Position numbers and translations under genes: made by a program
In this document: piece by piece, positions 8,763 to 17,176 of the stretch
Numbering within the stretch: position 1 is the stretch's first letter
Layout: the number at the start of each line of letters is the position of its first letter
The notes under the pieces: generated by a model
The model's input: the letters and a program-made list of their open reading frames with translations, nothing else
What the model was told of the DNA's origin: nothing
Databases searched by the model: none
NCBI GenBank assembly: GCA_900769555.1
Contig: CAAGHA010000158.1
Location: forward strand, 1-64,000
Source of the DNA: Bacteroidales bacterium
GTDB lineage: Bacteria; Bacteroidota; Bacteroidia; Bacteroidales; Paludibacteraceae
Direction: 5' to 3'
Length of the DNA: 64,000 nucleotides

Positions 8763-9782
8763 TTAATATGCTGATTTAAATTGATTAAGGAATCTGAGGT
8801 CATTTTCTGAGAACATCCTTAAATCTTTTACTTGGAATTTTAGATTGGTAATCCTTTCGACTCCCATTCCAAAGGCGTATCCGGTATATTCTTTGCTATC
8901 TATACCGCAACTTTCCAAAACATTAGGGTCAACCATTCCGCATCCTAGTATTTCTACCCAACCGGTACCTTTGCAAAACGGACAACCTTTCCCTCCGCAT
9001 AGGTTACATGAAATATCCATTTCTGCAGAAGGTTCTGTAAATGGGAAGTAAGAGGGTCTTAGTCGGATCTTAGTCTCTTCTCCAAACATCTCTTTTGCAA
9101 AATATAAAAGAGCTTGTTTTAAGTCGGCAAAAGATACATTCTTGTCAACGTATAATCCCTCTACTTGATGAAAGAAACAATGTGCACGATAGGATATAGC
9201 CTCGTTTCGATATACGCGTCCCGGACATAATACTCGGATAGGAGGCTTTTGATTTGTCATTGTTCTTGTTTGTACAGATGAAGTGTGTGTACGCAATAGT
9301 ACATCAGGATTTCTTGTGATGAAAAATGTGTCTTGCATATCTCTTGCAGGATGTTCCGGAGGGAAATTTAATGCAGAGAATACGTGCCAATCATCTTCAA
9401 TTTCCGGACCTTCCGCAACGACAAAACCTAAACGCGAAAAGATTTCGATGATCTCATTTTTAACAATGGATAGCGGGTGTCTTGTTCCTAATTCTATAGG
9501 CTCCGGAGTTCTTGTTAAATCTAGTTTGTTTGATTCTGAACTTGTGTTTTCAAACTGTTCTTTTAACGAATTTATTGCGTCTTGAGTCTCTGTTTTTAAT
9601 GTGTTTAGTAGTTGTCCAACTTCTTTCTTTAAATCATTGGGAATTTCTCTAAATTCATTAAATAGTACAGATACTACTCCTTTTTTGCTTAAATATTTTA
9701 TGCGTAATGCCTCTATATCTTCTAAACTTTCGGCATGTAACTCTTTTATCTCTTCTGCAATTTTGTTTATACGCTCTTTCAT
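8763..9782 (-). CDS. pheS: Phenylalanine--tRNA ligase alpha subunit
   Basis: Catalytic subunit that charges tRNA-Phe. The 339 residues contain an N-terminal coiled coil, class II motif 2 (RVYRNEAISYRAHCFFHQVEG) and motif 3 (AFGMGVERI), and the PheS signature TEPSAEMDISC. A cysteine-rich loop (CNLCGGKGCPFCKGTGW) precedes EILGCGMV. The start at 9782 gives the normal length. pheT is not in the window. Confidence 0.96.
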   Translation of the reverse strand: MKERINKIAEEIKELHAESLEDIEALRIKYLSKKGVVSVLFNEFREIPNDLKKEVGQLLNTLKTETQDAINSLKEQFENTSSESNKLDLTRTPEPIELGTRHPLSIVKNEIIEIFSRLGFVVAEGPEIEDDWHVFSALNFPPEHPARDMQDTFFITRNPDVLLRTHTSSVQTRTMTNQKPPIRVLCPGRVYRNEAISYRAHCFFHQVEGLYVDKNVSFADLKQALLYFAKEMFGEETKIRLRPSYFPFTEPSAEMDISCNLCGGKGCPFCKGTGWVEILGCGMVDPNVLESCGIDSKEYTGYAFGMGVERITNLKFQVKDLRMFSENDLRFLNQFKSAY

Positions 9783-9811
9783 CTTTTCTTCTAAATTGAT
9801 ATTTTCTCGCG

Positions 9812-9819
9812 CAAAGGTA
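9812..9819 (-). promoter_or_regulatory. Putative -7 promoter element of pheS
   Basis: Minus strand TACCTTTG matches TAnnTTTG exactly and lies 29 bases upstream of the pheS start. Confidence 0.55.
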
Positions 9820-9993
9820 CTATTTTTATTCTAAATGACAGAGAAACAATGGCTTTAATTTTAATGGTTATGTAAAAAATGTATTATAATTGCTACAATT
9901 TTTATGCTGATTTATCTGAAAATAGATTAAAATCAGCGAAATTAACTAATAGTTTTTGAGTCCGACTTATTTCTTGAGGTGGGTTTTTAAATT

Positions 9994-10090
9994 TAAGGTA
10001 GGTTCTATAAATTCATTTTGTGGGATTTTTAAATTTATTTCGAGTAGATTGCTGTGCGAGCTCTGTGACCGACTGACAAACAGTAAGATG
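9994..10090 (-). repeat. Family A dispersed element, truncated
   Basis: The reverse complement aligns with the 3' halves of the family A copies at 12402 and 41873: CTGTTTGTCAG, AAATAAATT, then the terminal repeat GAATTTATAGAACCTACC. It is the first of three different element fragments packed end to end between 9994 and 10420 upstream of pheS. Confidence 0.7.
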
Positions 10091-10227
10091 CCGTTTGAAT
10101 TTTATTATTAATTTTTGTTTGAATTTTACTCTTCTTTTCGGAATCTTAGAGACGCTTTTTTACTTGTTTTTTATTGTTCTTTTTTGATAATAGTCCACTA
10201 TTTACTGCAAAAAAATAATATTGAAAA
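10091..10227 (-). repeat. Family C dispersed element, fragment
   Basis: Aligns with the reverse complement of the C copy at 43093-43292, including the internal segment GATAATAGTCCACTATTTAC and the AT-rich end GTTTGAATTTTATT. It is cut off just after the central region, where a family B copy begins. Confidence 0.65.
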
Positions 10228-10420
10228 GTCTAGTCCTATAAATTAGGTCGAGATGATTTTGAAGAGCATTGGAGTTTGATTGTTTATATTTATAAAAGAG
10301 CGATGCAATTATTGTAACGGATTAAATATAAGTAAGATAATAGAAATAAATTCAAAAGTATCCGCAATGTAATTTATTGTATTTAGAAGCAAGAATCGTA
10401 ATTTATAGAAGTTATCTTTA
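10228..10420 (+). repeat. Family B dispersed element
   Basis: About 190 bp, bounded by CCTATAAATT and AATTTATAGAAGTTATC. Its core shares GTCGAGATGATTTTGAA, a GAGCGATG...GTAACG segment and AATTCAAAAG-ATCCGCA with copies at 16196, 37443 (inverted) and 39926. It has no coding potential. Confidence 0.75.
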
Positions 10421-10489
10421 ATTAAAAATGGCGAACTTTTATAACCTACTTAACTTGTTGATATATTTATTCTAACTCTTACGTGTATG

Positions 10490-10663
10490 CATAAAAAAAA
10501 ACGGAGGCGGGTTATGAACCTCCGTTTTGCTCGGACCAACAATTCCCATCGTTTCTTTTTTTGGGGGAAGCCCCCTCGTCCTAAAATTTTAACCAAACTA
10601 AAACCAGAATGAATATCTTTTATCTACAATTATATTGTTTGTAGAGTTTAAATTTCAATTACT
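10490..10663 (-). ncRNA. Candidate structured small RNA, about 170 nt
   Basis: On the minus strand a TATATTTG promoter element (10670-10677) is followed by a short AT-rich hairpin (CTACAA/TTGTAG), a GC-rich hairpin GGGGGCTTCCCCC, and a terminator CGGAGG...CCTCCG (10502-10524) with a run of at least eight Ts. GC-rich stems are rare in this genome, and no convincing ORF explains them. I do not recognise a known RNA family. It could also be an isolated leader; pheS is about 700 bases downstream, beyond several repeats. Confidence 0.45.
10514..10612 (+). CDS. Possible 32-residue leader peptide with an HRFFFW run (speculative)
   Basis: An ATG within the 10502-10524 hairpin opens a 32-codon frame beginning MNLRFARTNNSHRFFFWGK. 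The Phe-Phe-Phe-Trp run resembles aromatic attenuator peptides, and his and ilv leaders in this window show that the organism uses such control. However, no aromatic biosynthesis gene follows on this strand (the next gene is cobW-like at 11189), and the better terminator is on the opposite strand. It may be a chance reading of a minus-strand RNA. Confidence 0.2.
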   Translation: MNLRFARTNNSHRFFFWGKPPRPKILTKLKPE

Positions 10664-10669
10664 ATGTTG

Positions 10670-10677
10670 CAAATATA
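10670..10677 (-). promoter_or_regulatory. Putative -7 promoter element of the candidate RNA
   Basis: Minus strand TATATTTG matches TAnnTTTG. TTGAC lies about 18 bases upstream at a plausible -33 position. No minus-strand gene starts here other than the candidate RNA. Confidence 0.4.
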
Positions 10678-11047
10678 TGGTATTTTTATATTATTGTCAA
10701 GTTTTTTGCTTTTTTTTTTACTATTTTTTTGTATTTATCCTTTGTTTTTGTTGTATCTGCTTAATTGATAGAATGTTATTTGATTATAAAATAGTTAACT
10801 TAAAAGTATGTGGATTTTTCTTGTCTGGTGTATTCGGTAGAGTGGTAGAAAATAGTGCTATTCGGACAGATTCTGTAAATTGTTTGTGGGGATAGACTAC
10901 TTTTGATTAGAAAAAATAGTGCCTAATTTCACAATCAAGCACTAATATGAGAGTTGTACTCTCAAATAAAAAATGAAAACAAACACTATTATGAAAATTT
11001 TTTTATAATTTCTAAATGATTTCTTTACTTATTCGTAACTTTATACT

Positions 11048-11099
11048 TAGTTTTGTGTCGTAAATTTCACGTAGAGATGTTTTTTTGTGAAATTTTTAC
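11048..11099 (+). promoter_or_regulatory. Putative promoter and 5' UTR hairpin of the CobW-like gene
   Basis: TAGTTTTG (11048-11055) fits the -7 consensus. Just downstream, GTAAATTTCAC (11060-11070) and GTGAAATTTTTAC (11087-11099) can form a stem in the 5' UTR. This could be an operator for a metal-responsive repressor or an RNA structure; the sequence does not decide. The preceding stretch 10680-11040 is AT-rich with only a short GAGAGT/ACTCTC dyad at 10949-10963. Confidence 0.35.
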
Positions 11100-11188
11100 T
11101 GCGAAAGTACTCTTATTGAGTAATTTGAAAATATTTTATAGATGAATTGCTGAATTTTATCGACAAGTAACTTTTATAGTATAGATAT

Positions 11189-12403
11189 ATGATGAATCAC
11201 GTTGTTCCAATTACATTGTTGACAGGTTATTTAGGTAGTGGTAAAACTACATTGATTAATAATATTTTACAGAATAATGAAGGGTATCGTTTTGCTGTTA
11301 TCGTTAATGATATTGGAGAAGTTAATATTGATGCTACTCTGATTCAAAAGGGGGGGGTTGTTTCTGAACAACAAAATAATTTGGTATCACTTTCTAATGG
11401 GTGTATTTGTTGTTCTTTGCAAACAGATTTGTTGGAACAAATTGCTGAATTAACAAAAACCGGTCGGTTCGATTACATTGTTATTGAGGCAAGTGGGTTA
11501 TGTGATCCTTTCCCTATTGCTAAAACTATTGCCTCTACTTCTGAGTATGCTAAACGTTATCAATTGCCGGAAATATGCAGATTAGATTGTGTTGTGACGG
11601 TTGTTGATGCGTTAAGATTGTTGGATGAGTTCTCTGGTGGTAAGGAGTTGTTGGGTGATGTCGATAGTGAATGTATTGCTAGTTTGTTAGTGCAGCAGAT
11701 TGAATTTTGTAATGTGATCGTTTTGAATAAAGTTAGTGAAGTTTCGGTCGAATCAAAAAGAGAAATTTTGTCCGTTATTAAACAACTTCAACCTGAGGCG
11801 ATTGTTGTAGAAACAGACTTTGCCCAATTGGATTTGAATTTGATTGTTAATACGAACTCTTTTGATATAGAAAAAGTTGCAATGTCTGCCGGTTGGATTC
11901 AGCATTTGGATGAGGTGGTAGAGTGTGCAGATTCTTCGGAGCATTGTCATTGTGGTTGTCATCACCATTCTCACGATAGCCATGAAGAGTGCCATTGTCA
12001 TGAGCATCATCATCATCACCACCAAGGTGATAACGAGAGTGGCGAATATGGTATTTCTACTTTTGTTTATTTTAGAAGAAGACCTTTTCGGTTAAACGAT
12101 TTTGAACGTTTTGTTTATAAAAATTGGCCCAAAGGCGTTATTCGGACGAAAGGGATCCTCTATTTTCAAGAGAATGAATCTATGTCGTATATGTTTGACC
12201 AAGCCGGTTCTCAAAAAAGATTGGTTGAAGCAGGGCAGTGGATTTGTTCTGCACCGAAAGAGGAATTTAATAGAATGTTGGAGCGTAGCGAAGAGTTACG
12301 CAGAGACTGGGATGCTGAATTTGGTGATAAAATGGTAAAATTGGTTTTTATCGGAAAAGATATGCAACGAGATGAGATTTTTAAACAGTTAAATGATATA
12401 TAG
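11189..12403 (+). CDS. CobW/COG0523-family GTPase, putative zinc metallochaperone
   Basis: P-loop GTPase of the G3E family that handles transition metals. The 404 residues contain Walker A GYLGSGKTT (13-21), the hallmark metal motif NGCICC (Cys72, Cys74, Cys75), a GTPase base-recognition motif VLNK, and a His/Cys-rich linker at about 251-279 (dense HCHCGCHHHSHDS- and HHHHHH-type clusters). A CobW C-terminal domain follows (STFVYFRRRPFRLNDFERF). Family members deliver zinc or sequester it; zinc is an inference here. It stands alone. Its TAG stop overlaps the start of a dispersed repeat. Confidence 0.88.
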   Translation: MMNHVVPITLLTGYLGSGKTTLINNILQNNEGYRFAVIVNDIGEVNIDATLIQKGGVVSEQQNNLVSLSNGCICCSLQTDLLEQIAELTKTGRFDYIVIEASGLCDPFPIAKTIASTSEYAKRYQLPEICRLDCVVTVVDALRLLDEFSGGKELLGDVDSECIASLLVQQIEFCNVIVLNKVSEVSVESKREILSVIKQLQPEAIVVETDFAQLDLNLIVNTNSFDIEKVAMSAGWIQHLDEVVECADSSEHCHCGCHHHSHDSHEECHCHEHHHHHHQGDNESGEYGISTFVYFRRRPFRLNDFERFVYKNWPKGVIRTKGILYFQENESMSYMFDQAGSQKRLVEAGQWICSAPKEEFNRMLERSEELRRDWDAEFGDKMVKLVFIGKDMQRDEIFKQLNDI

Positions 12404-12598
12404 GTAAGTTCTATAAATACACTGTTTTTAATGCAAGAGTATAAATTGAAGTGTGATAAACTTCAGGGTGCCTTTTGATTTGTTTCTGTAATTTGCTGTT
12501 TGTTAGTTGATTATAGTGCTTGCGTTGCTTTTTCTTTTCTACCGGCAATCTTCTCGAAATAAATTCAAAAATTCTACGAAATGAATTTATAGAATCCT
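12402..12598 (+). repeat. Family A dispersed element
   Basis: Starts on the cobW stop codon with AGGTAAGTTCTATAAAT and ends with GAATTTATAGAATCCTCC. The core (GTGATAAAC, TTTTGATTT, TTGCTGTTTGT, ATAGTGCTTGC, AAATAAATTCAAAAATTC) aligns over about 140 bp with the copy at 41873-42064. Confidence 0.75.
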
Positions 12599-12616
12599 CC
12601 TATAATTGGAATGAAT

Positions 12617-12656
12617 TCTTTATGGAAAATCGTAATTTATAGAAGTTGACTTTAAA
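12617..12656 (+). repeat. 3' end of a family B element
   Basis: ATCGTAATTTATAGAAGTT and its flanks match the right end of the B elements at 10228 and 39926. The rest of the element is missing, so it looks like a remnant left behind a family A copy. Confidence 0.55.
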
Positions 12657-12658
12657 TA

Positions 12659-12699
12659 AACAAGTGTCGAGGTAAAGCTTTTTGCCTCGACACTTGTTT
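12659..12699. terminator. Bidirectional terminator between cobW-like gene and hisC
   Basis: An 18-bp stem (AACAAGTGTCGAGG... with its complement) and a 4-base loop lie between convergent genes. T-rich flanks are present on the plus strand; A-rich flanks serve the minus strand. Confidence 0.8.
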
Positions 12700-12729
12700 G
12701 ATATACTCTTAGAAGTTATCTTGAAATTT

Positions 12730-13776
12730 TTATTGATAAGATTTTAATTCTTTTAGTAATATATCATTTTCGGTTGGTGTACCTATAGTGATTCGCAATC
12801 CTCCTTCGCAAAGGGTAACTTTGTTTCTGTTTCGGACAATAATACCTTTCGTAACCAAATATTGATAGATTGCATTAGCATCTTTTACTTTTACAAGTAA
12901 GAAGTTTGCGTCAGAAGGATGAATAAAGGTGGTTATATCAAGTTTATTTAAAGCTTCAACCATACGTCCCCTTTCGTTGATGGTAGTAGTTACCCATTCT
13001 GAAATGGTCTCTTTTTTACGTAAAATATCCAATGCTTGCTTTTGCGTGACGATATTGATATTGTAAGGATATTTGATTTTATTGAAAACAGAAATTATCT
13101 CTTTTGATGCATAAGCTAGGCCTAACCGAATTCCTGCTGAAGCCCAAGCTTTTGAAAATGTCTGTAATACAATTAGGTTGGGGTAGTTGTTAAGTTGATT
13201 TGACCAAGATTCATTTTTAGAAAAATCTATATATGCTTCGTCAACAACGACAACACCATTAAAAGATTTTAAAATTTTGTTTATCTCTTCTCTGCAAAGA
13301 GAGTTTCCTGTTGGATTATTTGGAGAACATAACCAAATAACTTTTGTATTGCAATCCACTGATTCCAATAATTTCCCGGCATCGAGAGTGTAATCATCAT
13401 TTAAACAAACCCCTCTGTATTCAACATTATTTATATCTGCGCATACACCATACATTCCGTATGTCGGTTCGATAGCAACAACATTGTCTCTATTCGGTTC
13501 ACAAAATGCTCGATACACTAAATCTATTGCTTCATCACTTCCGTTACCAAGGAATATCTGTGTAGGATGAACTCCTTTTACTTTCTCGATTTCCTTTTTA
13601 AGATCCCATTGAAGAGGATCCGGATATCTATTAAAGGGCGCATTGTACGGACTTTCATTGGCATCCAAATAAACAGAAGCCTCTCCTTGGAACTCATCTC
13701 TTGCGCATGAATAGGGTTTTAGGTTCCAAATGTTAGGTCGAACTATATTTTTTAAATCGAACATATTGCTATCCAA
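12730..13776 (-). CDS. hisC: Histidinol-phosphate aminotransferase
   Basis: PLP enzyme that converts imidazole-acetol phosphate to histidinol phosphate in histidine synthesis. The 348 residues show the substrate region YLDANESPYN, FLGNGSDEAIDL, SPNNPTGN, VVVDEAYIDF and the Schiff-base lysine in TFSKAWASAGIRLG. It is the last gene of hisG-hisD-hisC, 7 bases after hisD, and ends at the shared terminator at 12659. Confidence 0.96.
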   Translation of the reverse strand: MDSNMFDLKNIVRPNIWNLKPYSCARDEFQGEASVYLDANESPYNAPFNRYPDPLQWDLKKEIEKVKGVHPTQIFLGNGSDEAIDLVYRAFCEPNRDNVVAIEPTYGMYGVCADINNVEYRGVCLNDDYTLDAGKLLESVDCNTKVIWLCSPNNPTGNSLCREEINKILKSFNGVVVVDEAYIDFSKNESWSNQLNNYPNLIVLQTFSKAWASAGIRLGLAYASKEIISVFNKIKYPYNINIVTQKQALDILRKKETISEWVTTTINERGRMVEALNKLDITTFIHPSDANFLLVKVKDANAIYQYLVTKGIIVRNRNKVTLCEGGLRITIGTPTENDILLKELKSYQ

Positions 13777-13783
13777 TTTTAAG

Positions 13784-15064
13784 TTATTGTTTTGAACGTC
13801 TTAATGTTACTGCATTTTTATGAGCAAATAGTTCTTCATTTTGAGCCATTATTTCAATGGTTTCTCCAATTATGTCTATTCCCTCCTTGCTTATCTCTTG
13901 ATATGTAATCTTTTTCCTGAAACTATCTAAATTTACTCCACTATAGGCTTTTGCATATCCGTTAGTAGGAAGCGTGTGGTTGGTTCCAGATGCATAATCT
14001 CCGGCACTTTCAGGAGTATAATTCCCTAAGAATATTGATCCTGCATTGTCGATTTTTTCAGCAATATCTCGATAGTTTTCCGTCGAAATAATAAGGTGTT
14101 CCGGAGCATATTCATTGGTTACTTCAATCGCTTCATTCATGTCACTAACTACAATGATTTTACTATTTTCGATTGATTTTAGTGCAATCTCTTTTCGCGG
14201 GAGTTTTGCTAATTGTTTTTCAACTTCTATCAATACGCTTTCTGCCAGATTTTCATCGGTAGTAATCAATATTGCCTGACTGTCAACGCCGTGTTCTGCT
14301 TGAGAAAGAAGATCCGCTGCAACAAATTTCGGATTGGCACTAGCATCTGCTAAAACTTCGACTTCGGAAGGTCCTGCGGGCATATCAATTGCAACATCCT
14401 TTAAACTTACAAGTTGCTTTGCTGCTGTTACGTACTGATTTCCAGGTCCGAATATCTTATAAACTTTAGGCACACTCTCCGTTCCATAAGCCATTGCACC
14501 AATGGCTTGAACACCTCCAATTTTGAATATCTTATTAACTCCTGCAACCTTTGCCGCATAAAGAACTGCAGGATGAATTTTACCCTCTCTATTGGGTGGA
14601 GAACAAAGAACTATCTCTTTGCATCCGGCAATTTGAGCAGGAAGAGCTAACATCAAGACTGTTGAAAAAAGTGGTGCAGTTCCTCCAGGTATATATAATC
14701 CTACCTTCTCTATTGCTTTAGCCTTTTGCCAACAAGTAACACCCCTTGACGTTTCCATTTTTGGTAACGGATAATCTTGGGCTGCATGAAACTGAGCAAT
14801 ATTCTCTTTTGCAGTCTGTATTGCTTGTTTCAAAACTTCTGAAACCTCTTTCTCTGCAGCTTCTATTTCATTATCAGAGACCTGTAGAGTGTCAATTGCT
14901 ACTTTGTCAAATTTTAAACCATACTCTTTTACTGCAATGTCTCCCTTGTTCTTTATATCCGATAATACAGCATTAACGGTATCAAACAGAGATGCATTGT
15001 CGTAAACAGGACGTTTCAATAACTCTTGCCAATCAAGTTTTTGAGGATACTTTATTATGTTCAT
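13784..15064 (-). CDS. hisD: Histidinol dehydrogenase
   Basis: Zinc enzyme that carries out the last two NAD-dependent oxidations from histidinol to histidine. The 426 residues have standard family length and motifs: GLYIPGGTAPLFSTVLM, KIFGPGNQYVTAAKQ, IDMPAGPSEV, LLSQAEHG and TNHTLPTNG. It lies between hisG and hisC on the minus strand. Confidence 0.97.
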   Translation of the reverse strand: MNIIKYPQKLDWQELLKRPVYDNASLFDTVNAVLSDIKNKGDIAVKEYGLKFDKVAIDTLQVSDNEIEAAEKEVSEVLKQAIQTAKENIAQFHAAQDYPLPKMETSRGVTCWQKAKAIEKVGLYIPGGTAPLFSTVLMLALPAQIAGCKEIVLCSPPNREGKIHPAVLYAAKVAGVNKIFKIGGVQAIGAMAYGTESVPKVYKIFGPGNQYVTAAKQLVSLKDVAIDMPAGPSEVEVLADASANPKFVAADLLSQAEHGVDSQAILITTDENLAESVLIEVEKQLAKLPRKEIALKSIENSKIIVVSDMNEAIEVTNEYAPEHLIISTENYRDIAEKIDNAGSIFLGNYTPESAGDYASGTNHTLPTNGYAKAYSGVNLDSFRKKITYQEISKEGIDIIGETIEIMAQNEELFAHKNAVTLRRSKQ

Positions 15065-15109
15065 AACGAATTTCTCTACTTTGATGTTGCTCTAATCGTT
15101 CCCTAATTT

Positions 15110-15961
15110 TTATAGAATCATCTTTTCAATCGGAACAACTAAAATCCCTTCTGCTCCAATAGTTTTTAATTGGTTGATGATGTCCCAAAATTGTTTCTCT
15201 TCAATTACCGAATGCAGTGAAGACCACCCCTCCTTTTTTAATGGTGTAACTGTAGGGGCTTTCATTCCCGGTAGAAGTTTACAAACTTCATCAATCTTAT
15301 CATTCGGGATATTCAAAATGATATATTTTTTCCCTTCTGCATTTTTGTAAGAATCAAAACGGAACAACAATTCAGTCAAAATCTCCTTCTTTTCAGCTGA
15401 TAAATCCGGATTTCCAATTAATATAGCTTCTGAATTTAATACAACTTCAACCTCTTTTAAGTTGTTGCTAACCAAAGTTCCTCCTGAACTTACAATATCA
15501 AAAATACAATCAGCTAAGCCAATTCCAGGTGCAATTTCAACAGAACCTGTAATGACATGGATTTCTGCTTTTATGCCCTTTTGATCAAGAAAATCTTGCA
15601 ATATGACAGGGTAAGAAGTTGCAATCTTTTTTCCATTAAACCACTCAGGTCCTTGATAGTCTTCTGCCTTTGGAATAGCTAAAGATAATCTGCATTTTGA
15701 AAAATCCAAACGTTTAAGAAGGACTGCATTTTCTTTCTTTTCTACAAATTCATTCTCTCCAACAATACCTACATCCGCAATTCCACTTGCTACAGCTTGC
15801 GGAATATCATCATCTCTAAGGTATAAGATTTCTACAGGGAAATTTGAAGCTGGAACTAATAAAGTTCTTTTTCCTGATTTGATTTTAATGCTGGATTCTT
15901 CCAACATTGTCATTGTTTCTTCATACAAACGGCCTTTTGCCTGAACTGCTATTCGTAACAT
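15110..15961 (-). CDS. hisG: ATP phosphoribosyltransferase, long form
   Basis: First committed enzyme of histidine synthesis, joining ATP and PRPP. At 283 residues it is the long form (HisG_L) with a C-terminal ACT-like regulatory domain (about 210-283), normally inhibited by histidine and not needing HisZ. The catalytic domain shows VGIVGENEF and the PRPP loop DIVSSGGTL. First gene of the operon, preceded by a leader peptide and terminator. Confidence 0.95.
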   Translation of the reverse strand: MLRIAVQAKGRLYEETMTMLEESSIKIKSGKRTLLVPASNFPVEILYLRDDDIPQAVASGIADVGIVGENEFVEKKENAVLLKRLDFSKCRLSLAIPKAEDYQGPEWFNGKKIATSYPVILQDFLDQKGIKAEIHVITGSVEIAPGIGLADCIFDIVSSGGTLVSNNLKEVEVVLNSEAILIGNPDLSAEKKEILTELLFRFDSYKNAEGKKYIILNIPNDKIDEVCKLLPGMKAPTVTPLKKEGWSSLHSVIEEKQFWDIINQLKTIGAEGILVVPIEKMIL

Positions 15962-15989
15962 ATTTATTGTTTTATTGTTTCTTTAAATC

Positions 15990-16017
15990 AAAAAAAGCTC
16001 ACCATGGCGGCAAGCTG
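15990..16017 (-). terminator. Attenuator terminator of the his operon
   Basis: On the minus strand AGCTTGCC-GCCAT-GGTGAGCT folds into an 8-bp stem (two G-U pairs) followed by seven Ts. It lies 29 bases before the hisG start and about 32 bases after the leader peptide stop, the geometry of a ribosome-mediated attenuator. Confidence 0.8.
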
Positions 16018-16048
16018 AGATATAAACACTCCAAAAACTCACCGATTA

Positions 16049-16093
16049 TTATCGTTGAAAATAATGATGAATAAAATGGAATAAATGTGTCAT
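16049..16093 (-). CDS. hisL: Histidine operon leader peptide
   Basis: A 14-codon ORF, MTHLFHFIHHYFQR, with four histidines including an adjacent pair. It lies between a TAnnTTTG promoter and the terminator 15990-16017 ahead of hisG. Ribosome stalling at His codons when charged tRNA-His is scarce would favour an antiterminator. It is too short for ordinary gene callers. Confidence 0.85.
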   Translation of the reverse strand: MTHLFHFIHHYFQR

Positions 16094-16120
16094 CGTTTGT
16101 TATTTATTTTTTTTGCGCAA

Positions 16121-16128
16121 CAAATGTA
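16121..16128 (-). promoter_or_regulatory. Putative -7 promoter element of the his operon
   Basis: Minus strand TACATTTG fits TAnnTTTG and lies 27 bases upstream of the leader peptide start. Confidence 0.55.
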
Positions 16129-16195
16129 CGAAAAATATGCTAAATAAAAAAATATTAGCAGAATAATATCAAAATAACTAACTTTGCGTTCTTCT

Positions 16196-16396
16196 AAAAG
16201 GTGATTTCTATTAATTGTGTCGTGATGATTTTGAAGTACATTTTTGTTTGAGCCTGTTCTATTAGTGAAGGACGATGTGAGCATCATCGTAACTGAAGAG
16301 TAGAACAAGACAAATAAAAATGAATCAAAAAGCAACCGAATATAGAATTTATTACATTTAGAAACAATAATAATAATTTATAGAAGTTACCTTAAG
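16196..16396 (+). repeat. Family B dispersed element
   Basis: About 200 bp, bounded by AAAGGTGATTTCTATTAATT and the inverse AATTTATAGAAGTTACCTT. The core shares GTCGTGATGATTTTGAAG with the other B copies. It fills the gap between the his promoter and coaX, placed just upstream of coaX. Confidence 0.75.
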
Positions 16397-16456
16397 AATA
16401 ATCTTTTGGTAAGAATAAAAATTATTTTGAATTGTTGTATTTCTTATAACTAAAAT

Positions 16457-17176
16457 ATGAATTTAATACTTGATCAAGGGAATTCTTCAGTAAAGGTTGG
16501 CGTTTTTGATGAAAATCAACTAATATACTCTGTAAGGTGGGATACTTTTACGGAAGAGCAGTTGGTGAAAATTGTAGAGCAATTTCCGATAGATGCCTCT
16601 TTATGTTCGTCAGTGGCGAGAGATGAAACTGAAATATTAGAAGTGTTAAAAAAGTATATTTCTGCAGTGAAAGTGTGGAGTACTATGGATGAATTACCTC
16701 TAAAAAATTTGTACAAAACACCCGAAACGTTGGGGAAAGATAGATTAGCAGCTTGTATTGGTGCAAATTATTTAGAGCCGAATCAAAATTTATTGGTTAT
16801 TGATGCAGGAACAGCAATTACTTATGATGTTGTTACCAGTAATAATCAGTATGTAGGAGGAGCTATTTCTCTCGGTTTGGATATGCGTAGGCGTGCGTTG
16901 AATCATTTTACGCAACGTTTACCTTTGGTTGATATAACGGAGTCTGTTCCGTTGGTTGGAACAACTACTTCAGAAGCCATTCTTTCAGGAGTTGTAACCG
17001 GATTAGTTGGCGAAATTGAGGGTATGATTTCAAATTTTAGTCGATTTTACCCAAAACTTTTAGTGTTTTTAACAGGTGGAAGCGCAAAATACTTTGAAAA
17101 AAGAATAAAAAATTGCAACTTTGCAATTTCTGATTTAGTATTAATCGGATTGAATAGAATTTTGATGTATAAATGA
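16457..17176 (+). CDS. coaX: Type III pantothenate kinase
   Basis: Phosphorylates pantothenate in the first step of CoA synthesis; CoaX-type enzymes are not feedback-inhibited by CoA. The 239 residues carry the ASKHA phosphate loop DQGNSSVKVGVF (6-17), TLGKDRLAA (91-99) and the second loop VIDAGTAITYD (114-124). Its stop overlaps the next ATG by 4 bases (ATGA), coupling it to the envelope operon. Confidence 0.95.
   Translation: MNLILDQGNSSVKVGVFDENQLIYSVRWDTFTEEQLVKIVEQFPIDASLCSSVARDETEILEVLKKYISAVKVWSTMDELPLKNLYKTPETLGKDRLAACIGANYLEPNQNLLVIDAGTAITYDVVTSNNQYVGGAISLGLDMRRRALNHFTQRLPLVDITESVPLVGTTTSEAILSGVVTGLVGEIEGMISNFSRFYPKLLVFLTGGSAKYFEKRIKNCNFAISDLVLIGLNRILMYK

Noticed and set aside
10635..10895. 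86-codon plus-strand ORF rich in Phe, Cys and Tyr
   Set aside because: It arises from T-rich intergenic DNA, has no recognisable motif and overlaps the promoter of the candidate minus-strand RNA.
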